Shown in pieces: positions 33,343 to 41,468 of a stretch of 44,160 bases of DNA (positions are counted from its first letter, which is position 1; each line of letters opens with the position of its first letter). The translations under genes were made by a program, and so were the position numbers. Source of the stretch: Ruminococcus sp. (GTDB taxonomy: Bacteria; Bacillota; Clostridia; Oscillospirales; Ruminococcaceae); the NCBI GenBank assembly GCA_031262225.1, contig JAISIC010000007.1:1-44160 (forward strand). The letters run 5' to 3'. The notes under the pieces are model-generated. The model searched no databases. It had not been told where the DNA came from and was given only the letters and a program-made list of their open reading frames with translations.

Positions 33343-33720
33343 ATCAAACCCCCGTTAAAATTTGCTTAGACTTGTCTGTCAGCCTTATTTTTACATCACC
33401 ATAAGAAAGATATAACTTCTTATCTCCTGCCGCTTTGAGGCATTTTTGTATAGCTTTTGCCGAAATCCCTTTGCAGTTTTCGGGGAGAATGAGGGTTATC
33501 TGCGTTACGCCTTTTGTCCTCGCAGCTCTTAAAACTTCAAGCCTTGTTTTGGAACTGTCAACGCTTCCGGCTTTATTTAATATCGCGATTACGTCGATAT
33601 TTTTTGCTTCTTGGGTTATCAGCGAAAACTCCGGAATTGCGGGGGGATCGTTTGAAGGGGCATATGAAGGAGCGGAAGTCACGGACGGGGCGGGTGTGTC
33701 TGTTGTGTTTTTGGGTTTGG
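33317..33720 (-). repeat. Junction repeat, copy 3
   Basis: Third copy of the block described at 30537-30940, same orientation. Confidence 0.9.
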
Positions 33721-34507
33721 CGTTCTTTGTAAACTTTGCATAAAGATTGCGATGCTGTGTAATCGGTGTCCTAAAGTCAAATTTGTTTTCTAATGTGTAA
33801 TCTGAATACCAACCGGCAAAAGTATAACCGTTTTTTGTCGGCGGAGCCGGTTCGGTTGCAGTCTCGCCGAAGTCCACCGTTTGCATTGTGCCGTAGGGTC
33901 TTCCGTTTGCTGAAAAATCAATAAAACATTTTTTATTTACCGGTATCCCTTCATCCTCAAAAAACGAAATTATATCGGTTTTATGATAAGGTATACTGAC
34001 TTCTGTAATATATGATCCCGCGAAAGCGTTGACGGCAATGCTTTCAATGCTTGCCGGAATAGTAAGCGTTGTCAAATAATAACAATACGCAAAGGCACCA
34101 TAGCCTATTGATGTAACACCCTCAGGAATTACAACTTCTGTGAAATTATTATACGCAAAAGCACCATCTGAAATGCTTGAAAGCCCGTTGCCGAGTGTGA
34201 GGGTTGATATATCACAATTATAAAAAGCGTAATTACCAATAGTTGAAACGCTGTCCGGTATTGTCAACGTGGGAATGTTAATCGATTCGAAAGCATAATC
34301 GGCGATTGCGGTAACAGGCAAATCGTCGATTTCATCGGGGATTCTTACTGCTCCGCCCGCACCGTTGTATTTGGTTATAGTGACAAATCCGAGGAAAACA
34401 GTATAATCATAAAGCCCATCTTCGGAAATTTCGTCCGCACTGACCGTCAAAGGCACTCCGACACATATCATTATTACGGACAAAACCGCCGCGAAGAGTT
34501 TTTTCAT
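33344..34507 (-). CDS. Secreted LRR/InlB-repeat protein with module A
   Basis: The 387-residue protein has a signal peptide (1-24; MKKLFAAVLSVIMICVGVPL, very close to the LRR protein at 17120). BspA-type LRRs occupy about 60-180 (TLTIPDSVSTIGNYAFYNC). An InlB/Flg_new-type repeat at about 195-270 shows FAGWYSDYTLENKFDF and LYAKF. A short hinge and module A (about 305-387) complete it. The start overlaps the DUF885 gene stop by 4 nt (ATGA). Confidence 0.82.
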   Translation of the reverse strand: MKKLFAAVLSVIMICVGVPLTVSADEISEDGLYDYTVFLGFVTITKYNGAGGAVRIPDEIDDLPVTAIADYAFESINIPTLTIPDSVSTIGNYAFYNCDISTLTLGNGLSSISDGAFAYNNFTEVVIPEGVTSIGYGAFAYCYYLTTLTIPASIESIAVNAFAGSYITEVSIPYHKTDIISFFEDEGIPVNKKCFIDFSANGRPYGTMQTVDFGETATEPAPPTKNGYTFAGWYSDYTLENKFDFRTPITQHRNLYAKFTKNAKPKNTTDTPAPSVTSAPSYAPSNDPPAIPEFSLITQEAKNIDVIAILNKAGSVDSSKTRLEVLRAARTKGVTQITLILPENCKGISAKAIQKCLKAAGDKKLYLSYGDVKIRLTDKSKQILTGV

Positions 34508-36297
34508 CTTCTCCTCCTGCTTAGTATCATAGCCGCCGTCGTTAATACAATCAATACCGCATAGCCGTTGCTGTTTCCTGTTTCCGGATTAGGCGTTTCT
34601 TCTGCATTTTCGGGGAAATATGTTTCATAGAAAAGCTCTTGGGCATCTTCAAAGGTCATGTAAGAGTGGTCTAAAATAAAGGTGTGGAAAGAGAGCTCGT
34701 CAAAGTCACCTCTGTCGATCAATTTTTGCCGCATTTCAAACAGCTTTAACGGTGCGTATGTATAGGGCACCTGTGAATATATTGATGATTCATAAAAGCT
34801 TTTGAATCCAAGATAATCTTCTTCGGTGAATTCGCCAAAACCCGGAAGCGTTTCATAAAACGCCTTAAATTCATCGAATGTCCATTTGCAGTGGTATAAT
34901 CCGAGTTCAAAAACCGCACTGTCAATCTGTGCTAAAATGTTCGAGAGTGCCGCATATTCCGCAATTTCGCTGTCTTCATATATCGCACCGAGTGCCAGTA
35001 GTCCGGTGTAGTCAGCCCATCCTTCCCCAAGCATCATATCGCGGAAATGGAAAGGCAGATCGGTGTTTGGGAAGAGCTTGCCCAAATGATAAGAATCATA
35101 ATAATGCCCGGGATATCCTTCATGTGCAATCGTTAAAAAGCCTGTCGAGTTGTTCTCAAAAAGCCCCTCTGTCAGAAAAAATCTCGATGTGAACGGATCA
35201 TCAATCCTCGGCGGAAAACACCTTCCTGACGCACCGCTGCCAAGATATGAAGGCATGAAGCCTGTTTCGGGCAGGTCTTCGGGGGATATCGGATAAACAT
35301 CACCATACTTTTCATATATCATTTCAAAAATCTCATCGCCGGTGTAATCGGTTGCAGACATTTTGTCTACCTTATCCCAAAAATCGGGGCCATTTCTTAT
35401 TTCTTCAACCCTTGCCGCAATGGAGAAGTAATATTCAGTCAAAAACTCGAAAACCTCATCGGGCGAAGCCTCAAGCTCTAACTCTTCTGCCCAGAACTCT
35501 TCATAGTTAACGCCGATGCCCAAAGTCGGCGGAGCTTCGACGGCTTCTTCCGCCGCCGCCTCAAGAAGCTCTGCAACGCTTTCATAGGCAGGAATAAACT
35601 CCTCTTCATAGGCGGTATTTGCACGGGCTATCAAAGCTTCTTTGTCGCCGCCGTAATTATCTATGTTATCGGTAATGATTTTTAATATCGGTCTGTTTTC
35701 ATCAGCCGCAACCTGTCGTGCAATCTCGGCATAAAAAAGGTATGTGTCGCTGCCCTCGGAAGATTCGGACAGCACTTTTTCATATTCATCTGCCCATGAG
35801 CCGAAATCCTCTAAAATCGCTGTGTAGCCTTCAAAATGCAGGTCGGAAGATAGATCGGTTCCAAGCATAAAATGTGGAATATTTATGACCGATTCAACAG
35901 TTTCTTCATATCCTTCGTCGGTGTCTTCGTCATTTTCCTCTTCGTTATAAATATCAATAAGTGCTTTATGCAGATATGCGTACTGTTCGGACATAGCGGA
36001 GCTGTCAAGCGATTTTAACTTCGCATCAAGCTCATCAGCAATAACTTCTATTTCATCAAGGCTTTTCGGATAGTTTCCGTAAAAACCGTCAAAGGTGTTT
36101 TCAACGCCGTATTTCACGGGGTCTTTGAAAAAATAAAGCTGCATATAGGTCGGATAATAAACGGTGGCATCAAGTGCAAGCCGCTCATTAAAAAGCTCAA
36201 TAAACTGCTTATCCGCCTCGTTTTCGGCAGAAATATTAAGGGGTAAAACAAAGCAGATTATTATGACAGATAAAACAGTCGATAAAAACTTTTTCAT
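34504..36297 (-). CDS. DUF885 family presumed metallohydrolase, sortase-anchored
   Basis: The 597-residue protein has a signal peptide (1-24) and the DUF885 signature IAHEGYPGHYYDSYH near residue 390, where His and Glu may bind a metal as in related peptidases. The length fits the family. The C-terminus carries NPETG (about 570-574), a hydrophobic helix and RRRR, a sortase-type cell-wall sorting signal, unlike every other protein of this operon. It is also the only enzyme in the operon and lacks modules A and B. It probably acts at the cell wall on peptides; the substrate is unknown. Confidence 0.82.
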   Translation of the reverse strand: MKKFLSTVLSVIIICFVLPLNISAENEADKQFIELFNERLALDATVYYPTYMQLYFFKDPVKYGVENTFDGFYGNYPKSLDEIEVIADELDAKLKSLDSSAMSEQYAYLHKALIDIYNEEENDEDTDEGYEETVESVINIPHFMLGTDLSSDLHFEGYTAILEDFGSWADEYEKVLSESSEGSDTYLFYAEIARQVAADENRPILKIITDNIDNYGGDKEALIARANTAYEEEFIPAYESVAELLEAAAEEAVEAPPTLGIGVNYEEFWAEELELEASPDEVFEFLTEYYFSIAARVEEIRNGPDFWDKVDKMSATDYTGDEIFEMIYEKYGDVYPISPEDLPETGFMPSYLGSGASGRCFPPRIDDPFTSRFFLTEGLFENNSTGFLTIAHEGYPGHYYDSYHLGKLFPNTDLPFHFRDMMLGEGWADYTGLLALGAIYEDSEIAEYAALSNILAQIDSAVFELGLYHCKWTFDEFKAFYETLPGFGEFTEEDYLGFKSFYESSIYSQVPYTYAPLKLFEMRQKLIDRGDFDELSFHTFILDHSYMTFEDAQELFYETYFPENAEETPNPETGNSNGYAVLIVLTTAAMILSRRRR

Positions 36298-36298
36298 A

Positions 36299-38080
36299 CT
36301 ATAAAACCTTTTCTTTTACAATCACAAAAATTCCCGAATATTCTGTTTCTATCACAATATTTCCGTCTATAACTACTGCTTCAACCTGATGCCATGTTTT
36401 TGTTTTTGTATCGAAGATAAGAACAATAAATTCCGTTCCGTCACTGACTTTTAAGCCGAGCTTTTCAAGGCTTATGGTTATTGTCGCGGAGACCGGCAGG
36501 TTCTCCTTATCGCCCCAACCGCCTTTTTGTGCGGTTTCAAAGCAACTCAAAGCTTCTATGCCCCATTTATCTGCAACATATTCAATTGTCTGTGCGGTTC
36601 GTTTTGAATTAAAGCGAATTTCGGTTTTGATTTTCGGATTATTTGAAGGCAGGGTTATGGTCCCGCCGTCGATGGTGTATGTTTTGGGGACAATCGGCGG
36701 TGAGGGCGGCGGGGTGTTGCTGTAATGGGGAGTGTTCGCCGGCTGCGGTTCGGGTTTCGGCTCGGGAGTTATTACAGGCTTGGGGGCTTTATAGGTAATT
36801 ATTACTTTTTTATCATCAATCTCTTCCCATGTGTAATCGGTCATTTCAACTGTCGGAAGTTGGGAAAATACAGGACCGCGAGCGTGTTCGGCAGTCAGCG
36901 AACCTGTGCCGGTTATGGTAACGGCTCCGACCACTGCGTTACCGATATTTATACTCGTTGATTTTATGAGATTAGTTCCGTTTATGTTAAGTGTTTTGGG
37001 ATCGCCTTGTAATCTTAACGCATGATAAGATGATGTGGTGAAACTGACATTGTTGAAGGTTAGAGTGCTTGAAACGCTGTCATAGCTGTAAGAGCCGCCG
37101 CCTAAAAGAGGGTGCGATATGTTTTGAGGTATTTGATAAATGTCATTGCCGTACCACAACGAGCTTAAACCGGCAGGTAAGATAAGTGCATTATTGACAG
37201 TAGTGGGATATTCGGGAACAACAACAGTCGCTTCCATGCTTGCAAAGCTTACATCTTTCACAGCCGCTATATAAACAGTGTATTCTCCGGGTGCAAGCCC
37301 TGTTATTTCTGTAACGTCTGTATAGGTGTTGTCTGAACATTTATATGTTTTTGCCGTATCAAGCCCGATTATTTTCCCGTCATTTCCGGCGGCACTTGCC
37401 ATGACACCTGTTAAAGAGGGTGCAGAAGGGCGATCGGGAAGCTCTATTATTTGCGGGTCGCTGTCAACGGTTGAAATGCCGTCGCCGTTTTTAACAATTG
37501 AAGTTGTTTCACCGAGAAATCCGTCGATTGTGGTGAGTTCGCCGTTTTCAGTGGCAGCATCGGATAACGTTGTGCCGTCCGGTGCACTTAGTGTATAGTT
37601 TTCAAAGGGCACAAGCCCTGTAAGCCTGTCATTGACAAAATCAATAATCGCATTCGGCGTGTCTTCTTGGTTTGCTGTGACGGTTACGGTGATTGTGTGG
37701 TTGTTTTCGGTGCCGAGCATGCCGCCGCTGCCTCTGACATAAAAGGTAAAACTAAAAGTATTCCCAGCATCAGCATAATCAGGTTCAAAAGAAAACATAT
37801 TTTTATTTTCTGAATCATAACCGTAAGCACCTTCGGGTGTTTCATTCACCGTTACGCTAAATCCGCTGGGGTCTAAATATTCATCATACCAAATTGTATG
37901 TGATACTCGTTCAAATTCAAAAAGTGTTGAAACGTCAATGTTCCATTCACCGGTAATATCGACAGTCGCCGTCGTCGGTGCAGTCGGTTTCAGCGTCACC
38001 GAAGCATAAAGTGAAATCGACAGAACTGTCGCACAAATTGCAAATGCAAGAAAATAGGATAAGAGTTTTTTCAGTTTCAT
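36299..38080 (-). CDS. Secreted beta-rich protein with module B (first operon gene)
   Basis: The start at 38080 (MKLKKLLSYFLAF) is chosen because it begins a signal peptide and has a GAGGTG site; the longer frame runs through the promoter. The 593-residue product has a signal peptide (1-28) and beta-rich Ig-like regions (about 30-300). The LGGGSYSYDSVSSTLTFNNVSF and GTGSLTAE patterns shared with other members lie at about 340-430. A Pro hinge and module B (about 465-593; LSCFETAQKGGWGDKENLP, FDTKTKTWHQVE, YSGIFVIVKE) follow. Module B has a 5-residue insertion after the GGWG motif. No anchor motif. Confidence 0.78.
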   Translation of the reverse strand: MKLKKLLSYFLAFAICATVLSISLYASVTLKPTAPTTATVDITGEWNIDVSTLFEFERVSHTIWYDEYLDPSGFSVTVNETPEGAYGYDSENKNMFSFEPDYADAGNTFSFTFYVRGSGGMLGTENNHTITVTVTANQEDTPNAIIDFVNDRLTGLVPFENYTLSAPDGTTLSDAATENGELTTIDGFLGETTSIVKNGDGISTVDSDPQIIELPDRPSAPSLTGVMASAAGNDGKIIGLDTAKTYKCSDNTYTDVTEITGLAPGEYTVYIAAVKDVSFASMEATVVVPEYPTTVNNALILPAGLSSLWYGNDIYQIPQNISHPLLGGGSYSYDSVSSTLTFNNVSFTTSSYHALRLQGDPKTLNINGTNLIKSTSINIGNAVVGAVTITGTGSLTAEHARGPVFSQLPTVEMTDYTWEEIDDKKVIITYKAPKPVITPEPKPEPQPANTPHYSNTPPPSPPIVPKTYTIDGGTITLPSNNPKIKTEIRFNSKRTAQTIEYVADKWGIEALSCFETAQKGGWGDKENLPVSATITISLEKLGLKVSDGTEFIVLIFDTKTKTWHQVEAVVIDGNIVIETEYSGIFVIVKEKVL

Positions 38081-38104
38081 AAGTAAACACCTCGATTTAA
38101 TTAT

Positions 38105-38133
38105 ATTATAATATCTCTTCGGCGTTTTGTCAA
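38105..38133 (-). promoter_or_regulatory. Sigma-A promoter of the seven-gene surface-protein operon
   Basis: On the minus strand, a perfect TTGACA (38133-38128), 17-nt spacer and a perfect TATAAT (38110-38105) lie 24 nt before the first ATG. It is the only promoter I see for the seven genes down to the terminator at 26918-26952. Confidence 0.87.
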
Positions 38134-38137
38134 GATT

Positions 38138-38270
38138 CTTTTTTGTCCAAAATTCACAAATAACTACCGAAACATTTGTGCTATAGGTAGAATATTCTTT
38201 ATAATCGGAAGTTAAGCTTGACAAACGGAATAAAATGTGCTATAATATGCACATAACGGAAGTTAATTGA
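38138..38270 (+). repeat. Phage-operon promoter region, copy 2
   Basis: Diverged copy of 19510-19650. It carries CTACC...GGTAG as an inverted repeat (38164-38190) and the same AAAATGTGCTATAAT block. The part that matches the zinc-ribbon gene start in copy 1 is degenerate here and has no ATG. Confidence 0.75.
38218..38246 (+). promoter_or_regulatory. Sigma-A promoter of the portal operon
   Basis: Perfect TTGACA (38218-38223), 17-nt spacer and perfect TATAAT (38241-38246). The leader to the portal ATG is about 83 nt and holds no other gene that I can support. Confidence 0.85.
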
Positions 38271-38335
38271 TTAATAAGTGTAAGGGTGCAGCAGGAAAAA
38301 CCCCTTTATATTTCTTAATCATGAAAGGAAATAAT

Positions 38336-39574
38336 ATGATATCAAGATTATTGCGGGAAGCTTACACAAATGAAAATATTCCCGACCTTGACAGCTTCTA
38401 TGAAAGCTGCATAAACCTTTGGGCGGATATCTACAGCGGAAAGCCGCCTTGGCGAACAGCAAAACGTTCCGGGCTTCATTCCAGAGGCGAACGCGTTATC
38501 GGGCAGATGAACGCCGCAAAGGCAATCTGTGAGGAGTTCACAGCCCTCACCTTCGCCGAAAAAGTGAATATCACCCTTTCCGACCCCGAGCTTCAAAAAT
38601 ACATCGACAAAACCTTACAAAAAACAGGCTTTTGGGAGCAGATCGGGCAGTTTATCACCAACGCCTACGCCCTTGGCGGCGGCTGCATGAAGTTCTTCCT
38701 TGAGGGCGGCAAACCCTGCATAGACTTCATTTCCGCCGAAAAAATGTACCCGCTTTCATGGCGAAACGGGCGTATATCCGAAATGATCTTTGCTTCAAAC
38801 GAGATGACAGGCGGCAAATATATCACCCGATTGGAGCGTTACGGAAATCTTCTCACCGAGAATCTTTCCTTCATCTCCGACAACAGGGCGACCCTTGGCA
38901 GACGGCTTGAAACTTCAATCCCCGAGCTTATCAAGGGTGATGCCTGCGGGCTTTTCGCGGTCTTCCGCCCTGCCGCGGCGAATAACTTTGACACATCTTC
39001 GCCGCTCGGAGTTTCGGTCTTCTCCTCCGCAATCGACACCCTCAAGGCTCTTGATATCGCCTTTGACAGTTTCATGCGGGAGTTTATCTTGGGCAAAAAG
39101 CGGATTATCGTTCCTGCCGCGTCAATCCAGACTATCGTTGACCCCGAGACAGGAAATTTGACAAGATATTTTGATGCAGACGACGAGGCGTTTGTCGCAC
39201 TGAAAACCGAGGACACCGAAGCCCTTAAAATCAATGATAATACCGTTTCACTTCGTGTTGAGGAGCATATCTCGGCAATCGAAGCGCTTTACAAAATGCT
39301 CTGCTTCCAGACAGGCGTTTCGGCGGGAACATTTTCAATGTCAAACGGGCTTCATTACTACGTCAAGACGGCTTCGGAGGTTATGAGCCAGAACGCCAAA
39401 TCGGCTCGGACAATACGCCTCAATCAAAACAATTTGAGCGAGACCTTTAAAACAATGGTGCGATCATTATTAAAGCTCGGCATTCTGGCAGGGGAAATAA
39501 GCGAAACAGAAAGTGAAATTGACATAAGCTTTGCCGATAACGTTATCACGGCAGATGAAAGGAAGGAAAAATAA
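38336..39574 (+). CDS. Phage portal protein, A118-like
   Basis: The portal forms the ring through which DNA enters the capsid. The 412-residue protein matches A118/SPP1-type portals: SRGERVIGQMNAAKAICEEF near the N-terminus, the SPLGVSVFSSAIDTLKALDIAFDSFMREF helix, and the C-terminal SGTFSMSNGLHYYVKTASEVM-like block (here GTFSMSNGLHYYVKTASEVM). The start at 38336 follows AAAGGA; upstream in-frame codons lack a start. It overlaps the next gene by 1 nt. The gene looks intact. Confidence 0.87.
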   Translation: MISRLLREAYTNENIPDLDSFYESCINLWADIYSGKPPWRTAKRSGLHSRGERVIGQMNAAKAICEEFTALTFAEKVNITLSDPELQKYIDKTLQKTGFWEQIGQFITNAYALGGGCMKFFLEGGKPCIDFISAEKMYPLSWRNGRISEMIFASNEMTGGKYITRLERYGNLLTENLSFISDNRATLGRRLETSIPELIKGDACGLFAVFRPAAANNFDTSSPLGVSVFSSAIDTLKALDIAFDSFMREFILGKKRIIVPAASIQTIVDPETGNLTRYFDADDEAFVALKTEDTEALKINDNTVSLRVEEHISAIEALYKMLCFQTGVSAGTFSMSNGLHYYVKTASEVMSQNAKSARTIRLNQNNLSETFKTMVRSLLKLGILAGEISETESEIDISFADNVITADERKEK

Positions 39575-39882
39575 TGGAAGAAAACTATAAAGAAAAGTAT
39601 GAGGCACTGCTTGCGGGAGTGAACCCCGAAATGCTCGACGATGCAATAACCCTTGCAAACTCAAGGGTGACAGAAGAGGTTCCCTTTGCAGATGCCATAG
39701 GCTCTGTGGTTGAGCGGTACCCTCAATTTAAGGGGATAAAAGGGTCTGTCTCCGGCGAGACAGCCTCCGAAGCCGCACCCGGTACAGCCATCACAACGGG
39801 AGCATACACCGGTGCAACTCCCCCCGCTCTATCCGGCGTTGAAGCCGAATTTTTAGCACGTAACCCCGGCATAAAATTATAG
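39574..39882 (+). CDS. Putative phage scaffold or head protein
   Basis: A 102-residue acidic protein with a helical N-terminal half (YKEKYEALLAGVNPEMLDDAITL), an Ala/Thr/Gly-rich middle and the tail VEAEFLARNPGIKL. It lies between portal and capsid, where scaffold genes normally sit, and the composition fits. It is shorter than typical scaffolds. The assignment rests mainly on position. Confidence 0.5.
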   Translation: MEENYKEKYEALLAGVNPEMLDDAITLANSRVTEEVPFADAIGSVVERYPQFKGIKGSVSGETASEAAPGTAITTGAYTGATPPALSGVEAEFLARNPGIKL

Positions 39883-39888
39883 ATTTGT

Positions 39889-39907
39889 TTCCGAAAGGTT
39901 TTCGGAA
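39889..39907 (+). promoter_or_regulatory. Hairpin between scaffold and capsid genes
   Basis: TTCCGAAA (39889-39896), loop GGT and TTTCGGAA (39900-39907) form a perfect 8-bp stem just before the AAGGAAGG ribosome site of the capsid gene. No T-run follows. It may protect or tune the capsid transcript. Confidence 0.5.
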
Positions 39908-39921
39908 GAAAGGAAGGCAAA

Positions 39922-40734
39922 ATGGCTAAAGGTTACACGGCTCTTGTAGCCGCAAAGCTCCGTGCTGCGGAGGTTCTCAAGGATAACGTGGTTTTCTCCA
40001 ATGCTTATGAGGGCAACGCTGTTTCAGGTGCTGTCAGAATCCCCGTCCGCGACACCGAAGCAGAGGTTGAAGATTACAGCAAAAATTCAGGCATGAGCCC
40101 GAACAGAACATCCACAAGCTATATCACAATGTCTGTTGACAAGGACAAGGCTGTCAACGAAATCATCGACGGTTTTGAAGCGGCGGGAGTTCCCGACAAT
40201 ATCCTTGCAGAACGCCTTGATTCGGCGGGATATTCCCTTGCACACACCGTTGATACCGACGGTGCGGCGGTGCTCCTTTCCGAAGGCACGACCGATTATG
40301 TGACGCTTGATGAAGACACCGTCGTTTATGACCTTTTGGTTGACACCCGCACCACACTTTCAAAGATTAACGTTCCCAACGACGGCAGACGTTATCTTCT
40401 CGTTACTCCCGATTTTTATGCGAAGCTTTTAAAGGACCCGAATTTTATCGGTGCATCATCTCTGGGCGACGATATCCGTCAGACCGGCTGCATCGGCAAG
40501 GTTGCAGGGTTTAACGTTTATGAATGGAACGACCCGACAGAGAATCTCTTGTATGTTGCGGGGCATCCGTCATACGCTGTTCGTGCACGTGATTTTTCCG
40601 TGCCCATCAAGGTTGTGAGCCTTGACGGCGATGCAATCTATATCGGTGCAAGTGCGGTTAAAGGCCGCCTCGTTTACGGTCATAAGGTGACAAAACCTGC
40701 GGCAGTTCGCTGCGTATACGCAGAAGCAGTATAA
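39922..40734 (+). CDS. Phage major capsid protein
   Basis: The 270-residue protein follows portal and scaffold. Features consistent with a capsid are the N-terminal arm MAKGYTALVAAKLRAAEVLK, a beta-rich core with VRIPVRDTEAEVEDYSKNSG, the helix LAERLDSAGYSLAHTVDTDGAAVL and the C-terminal domain with YLLVTPDFYAKLLKDPNF and GKVAGFNVYEWND. The pattern resembles short HK97-fold coats of Firmicutes phages. No protease domain or cleavage signal is seen. Confidence 0.8.
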   Translation: MAKGYTALVAAKLRAAEVLKDNVVFSNAYEGNAVSGAVRIPVRDTEAEVEDYSKNSGMSPNRTSTSYITMSVDKDKAVNEIIDGFEAAGVPDNILAERLDSAGYSLAHTVDTDGAAVLLSEGTTDYVTLDEDTVVYDLLVDTRTTLSKINVPNDGRRYLLVTPDFYAKLLKDPNFIGASSLGDDIRQTGCIGKVAGFNVYEWNDPTENLLYVAGHPSYAVRARDFSVPIKVVSLDGDAIYIGASAVKGRLVYGHKVTKPAAVRCVYAEAV

Positions 40735-40781
40735 GGACGTGTTGGGGGACTGATGTCCCCCTTCCTTCTAAGGAGGTAAAT

Positions 40782-41126
40782 ATGGAATCAATTCATAATT
40801 TTTATATAAACAGTTGGAACACAGCCTTTGACGGCGACGAAGAAACTCTTGACCGCAAACTGGGGGAAGCCTGCGATGTTATATCCTGCTCCGTTAATGA
40901 TCTTGATATCTTCTCCGTTCCCTATTATCTTTTGGATAACGTCTATAAGGCAATCTGCGTTCAGGCAGACGAATCGGAAGATATTCCCGCCGAGAACTAT
41001 TCATATAAAATCGGGCAGTTTTCGGTGTCCCAAAAGACTGAAAATAAGAAGACAGGGTTATGTGAAAAGGCTCGATGCTATCTTGTGAACACTGGGCTAT
41101 TAAAAAGCGTCGCCGCAGTCGTGTAA
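40782..41126 (+). CDS. Phage head-tail connector-like protein
   Basis: A 114-residue protein placed after the capsid where gp6/gp15-type connectors occur. It begins ESIHNFYINSWNTAF and has a helical middle with an alternating acidic pattern, followed by KIGQFSVSQKTE, a tail often seen in these connectors. AAGGAGG precedes the ATG. The role is inferred from position and size. Confidence 0.6.
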   Translation: MESIHNFYINSWNTAFDGDEETLDRKLGEACDVISCSVNDLDIFSVPYYLLDNVYKAICVQADESEDIPAENYSYKIGQFSVSQKTENKKTGLCEKARCYLVNTGLLKSVAAVV

Positions 41127-41139
41127 AGGGGGATAGGTT

Positions 41140-41466
41140 ATGAGAGCAGCAGCAATACCGAAGCGGTTTTTGCCCCATTCCTGCACACTTTTAACCGAGA
41201 CCGATTCCGCACATTGGGGAAGCACGGCAATAGCCGAAACCGAACTCAATCATGTGAGGATCGACCGATCGGATAAAACCGCTTTGATGTTTTATGACTG
41301 TCAAAACAGTACACCTTTGAATGTGAACTTCACGGTGTCGGGCGGGAATATAAAGCGGCTTTCTGTGAGGGCGTTTGACAGGGAATATGTCATTAAAAAG
41401 GTGGATTATCTTTACGCGGAGGATGCCTTGCATCACCTTGAAATAACACTTGAAAGCGAGGACTGA
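41140..41466 (+). CDS. Putative minor capsid/head-closure protein
   Basis: The 108-residue protein begins PKRFLPHSCTLLT and has a beta-rich core (NHVRIDRSDKTALMFYDCQNS; IKRLSVRAFDREYVIKKVDYLY), resembling Minor_capsid/A118 gp8-like proteins that follow connectors. Overlap with neighbours is absent; the next gene starts 2 nt on. Confidence 0.65.
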   Translation: MRAAAIPKRFLPHSCTLLTETDSAHWGSTAIAETELNHVRIDRSDKTALMFYDCQNSTPLNVNFTVSGGNIKRLSVRAFDREYVIKKVDYLYAEDALHHLEITLESED

Positions 41467-41468
41467 AA

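Noticed and set aside
26955..38080. Diversity-generating retroelement
   Set aside because: Variable centres with constant ends prompted the idea, but no reverse transcriptase, template repeat or adenine-biased variation is visible.
38267..38335. Portal protein starting 23 residues earlier
   Set aside because: The upstream frame begins at ATT, has no ribosome site and overlaps the promoter-proximal leader; the ATG at 38336 has AAAGGA.
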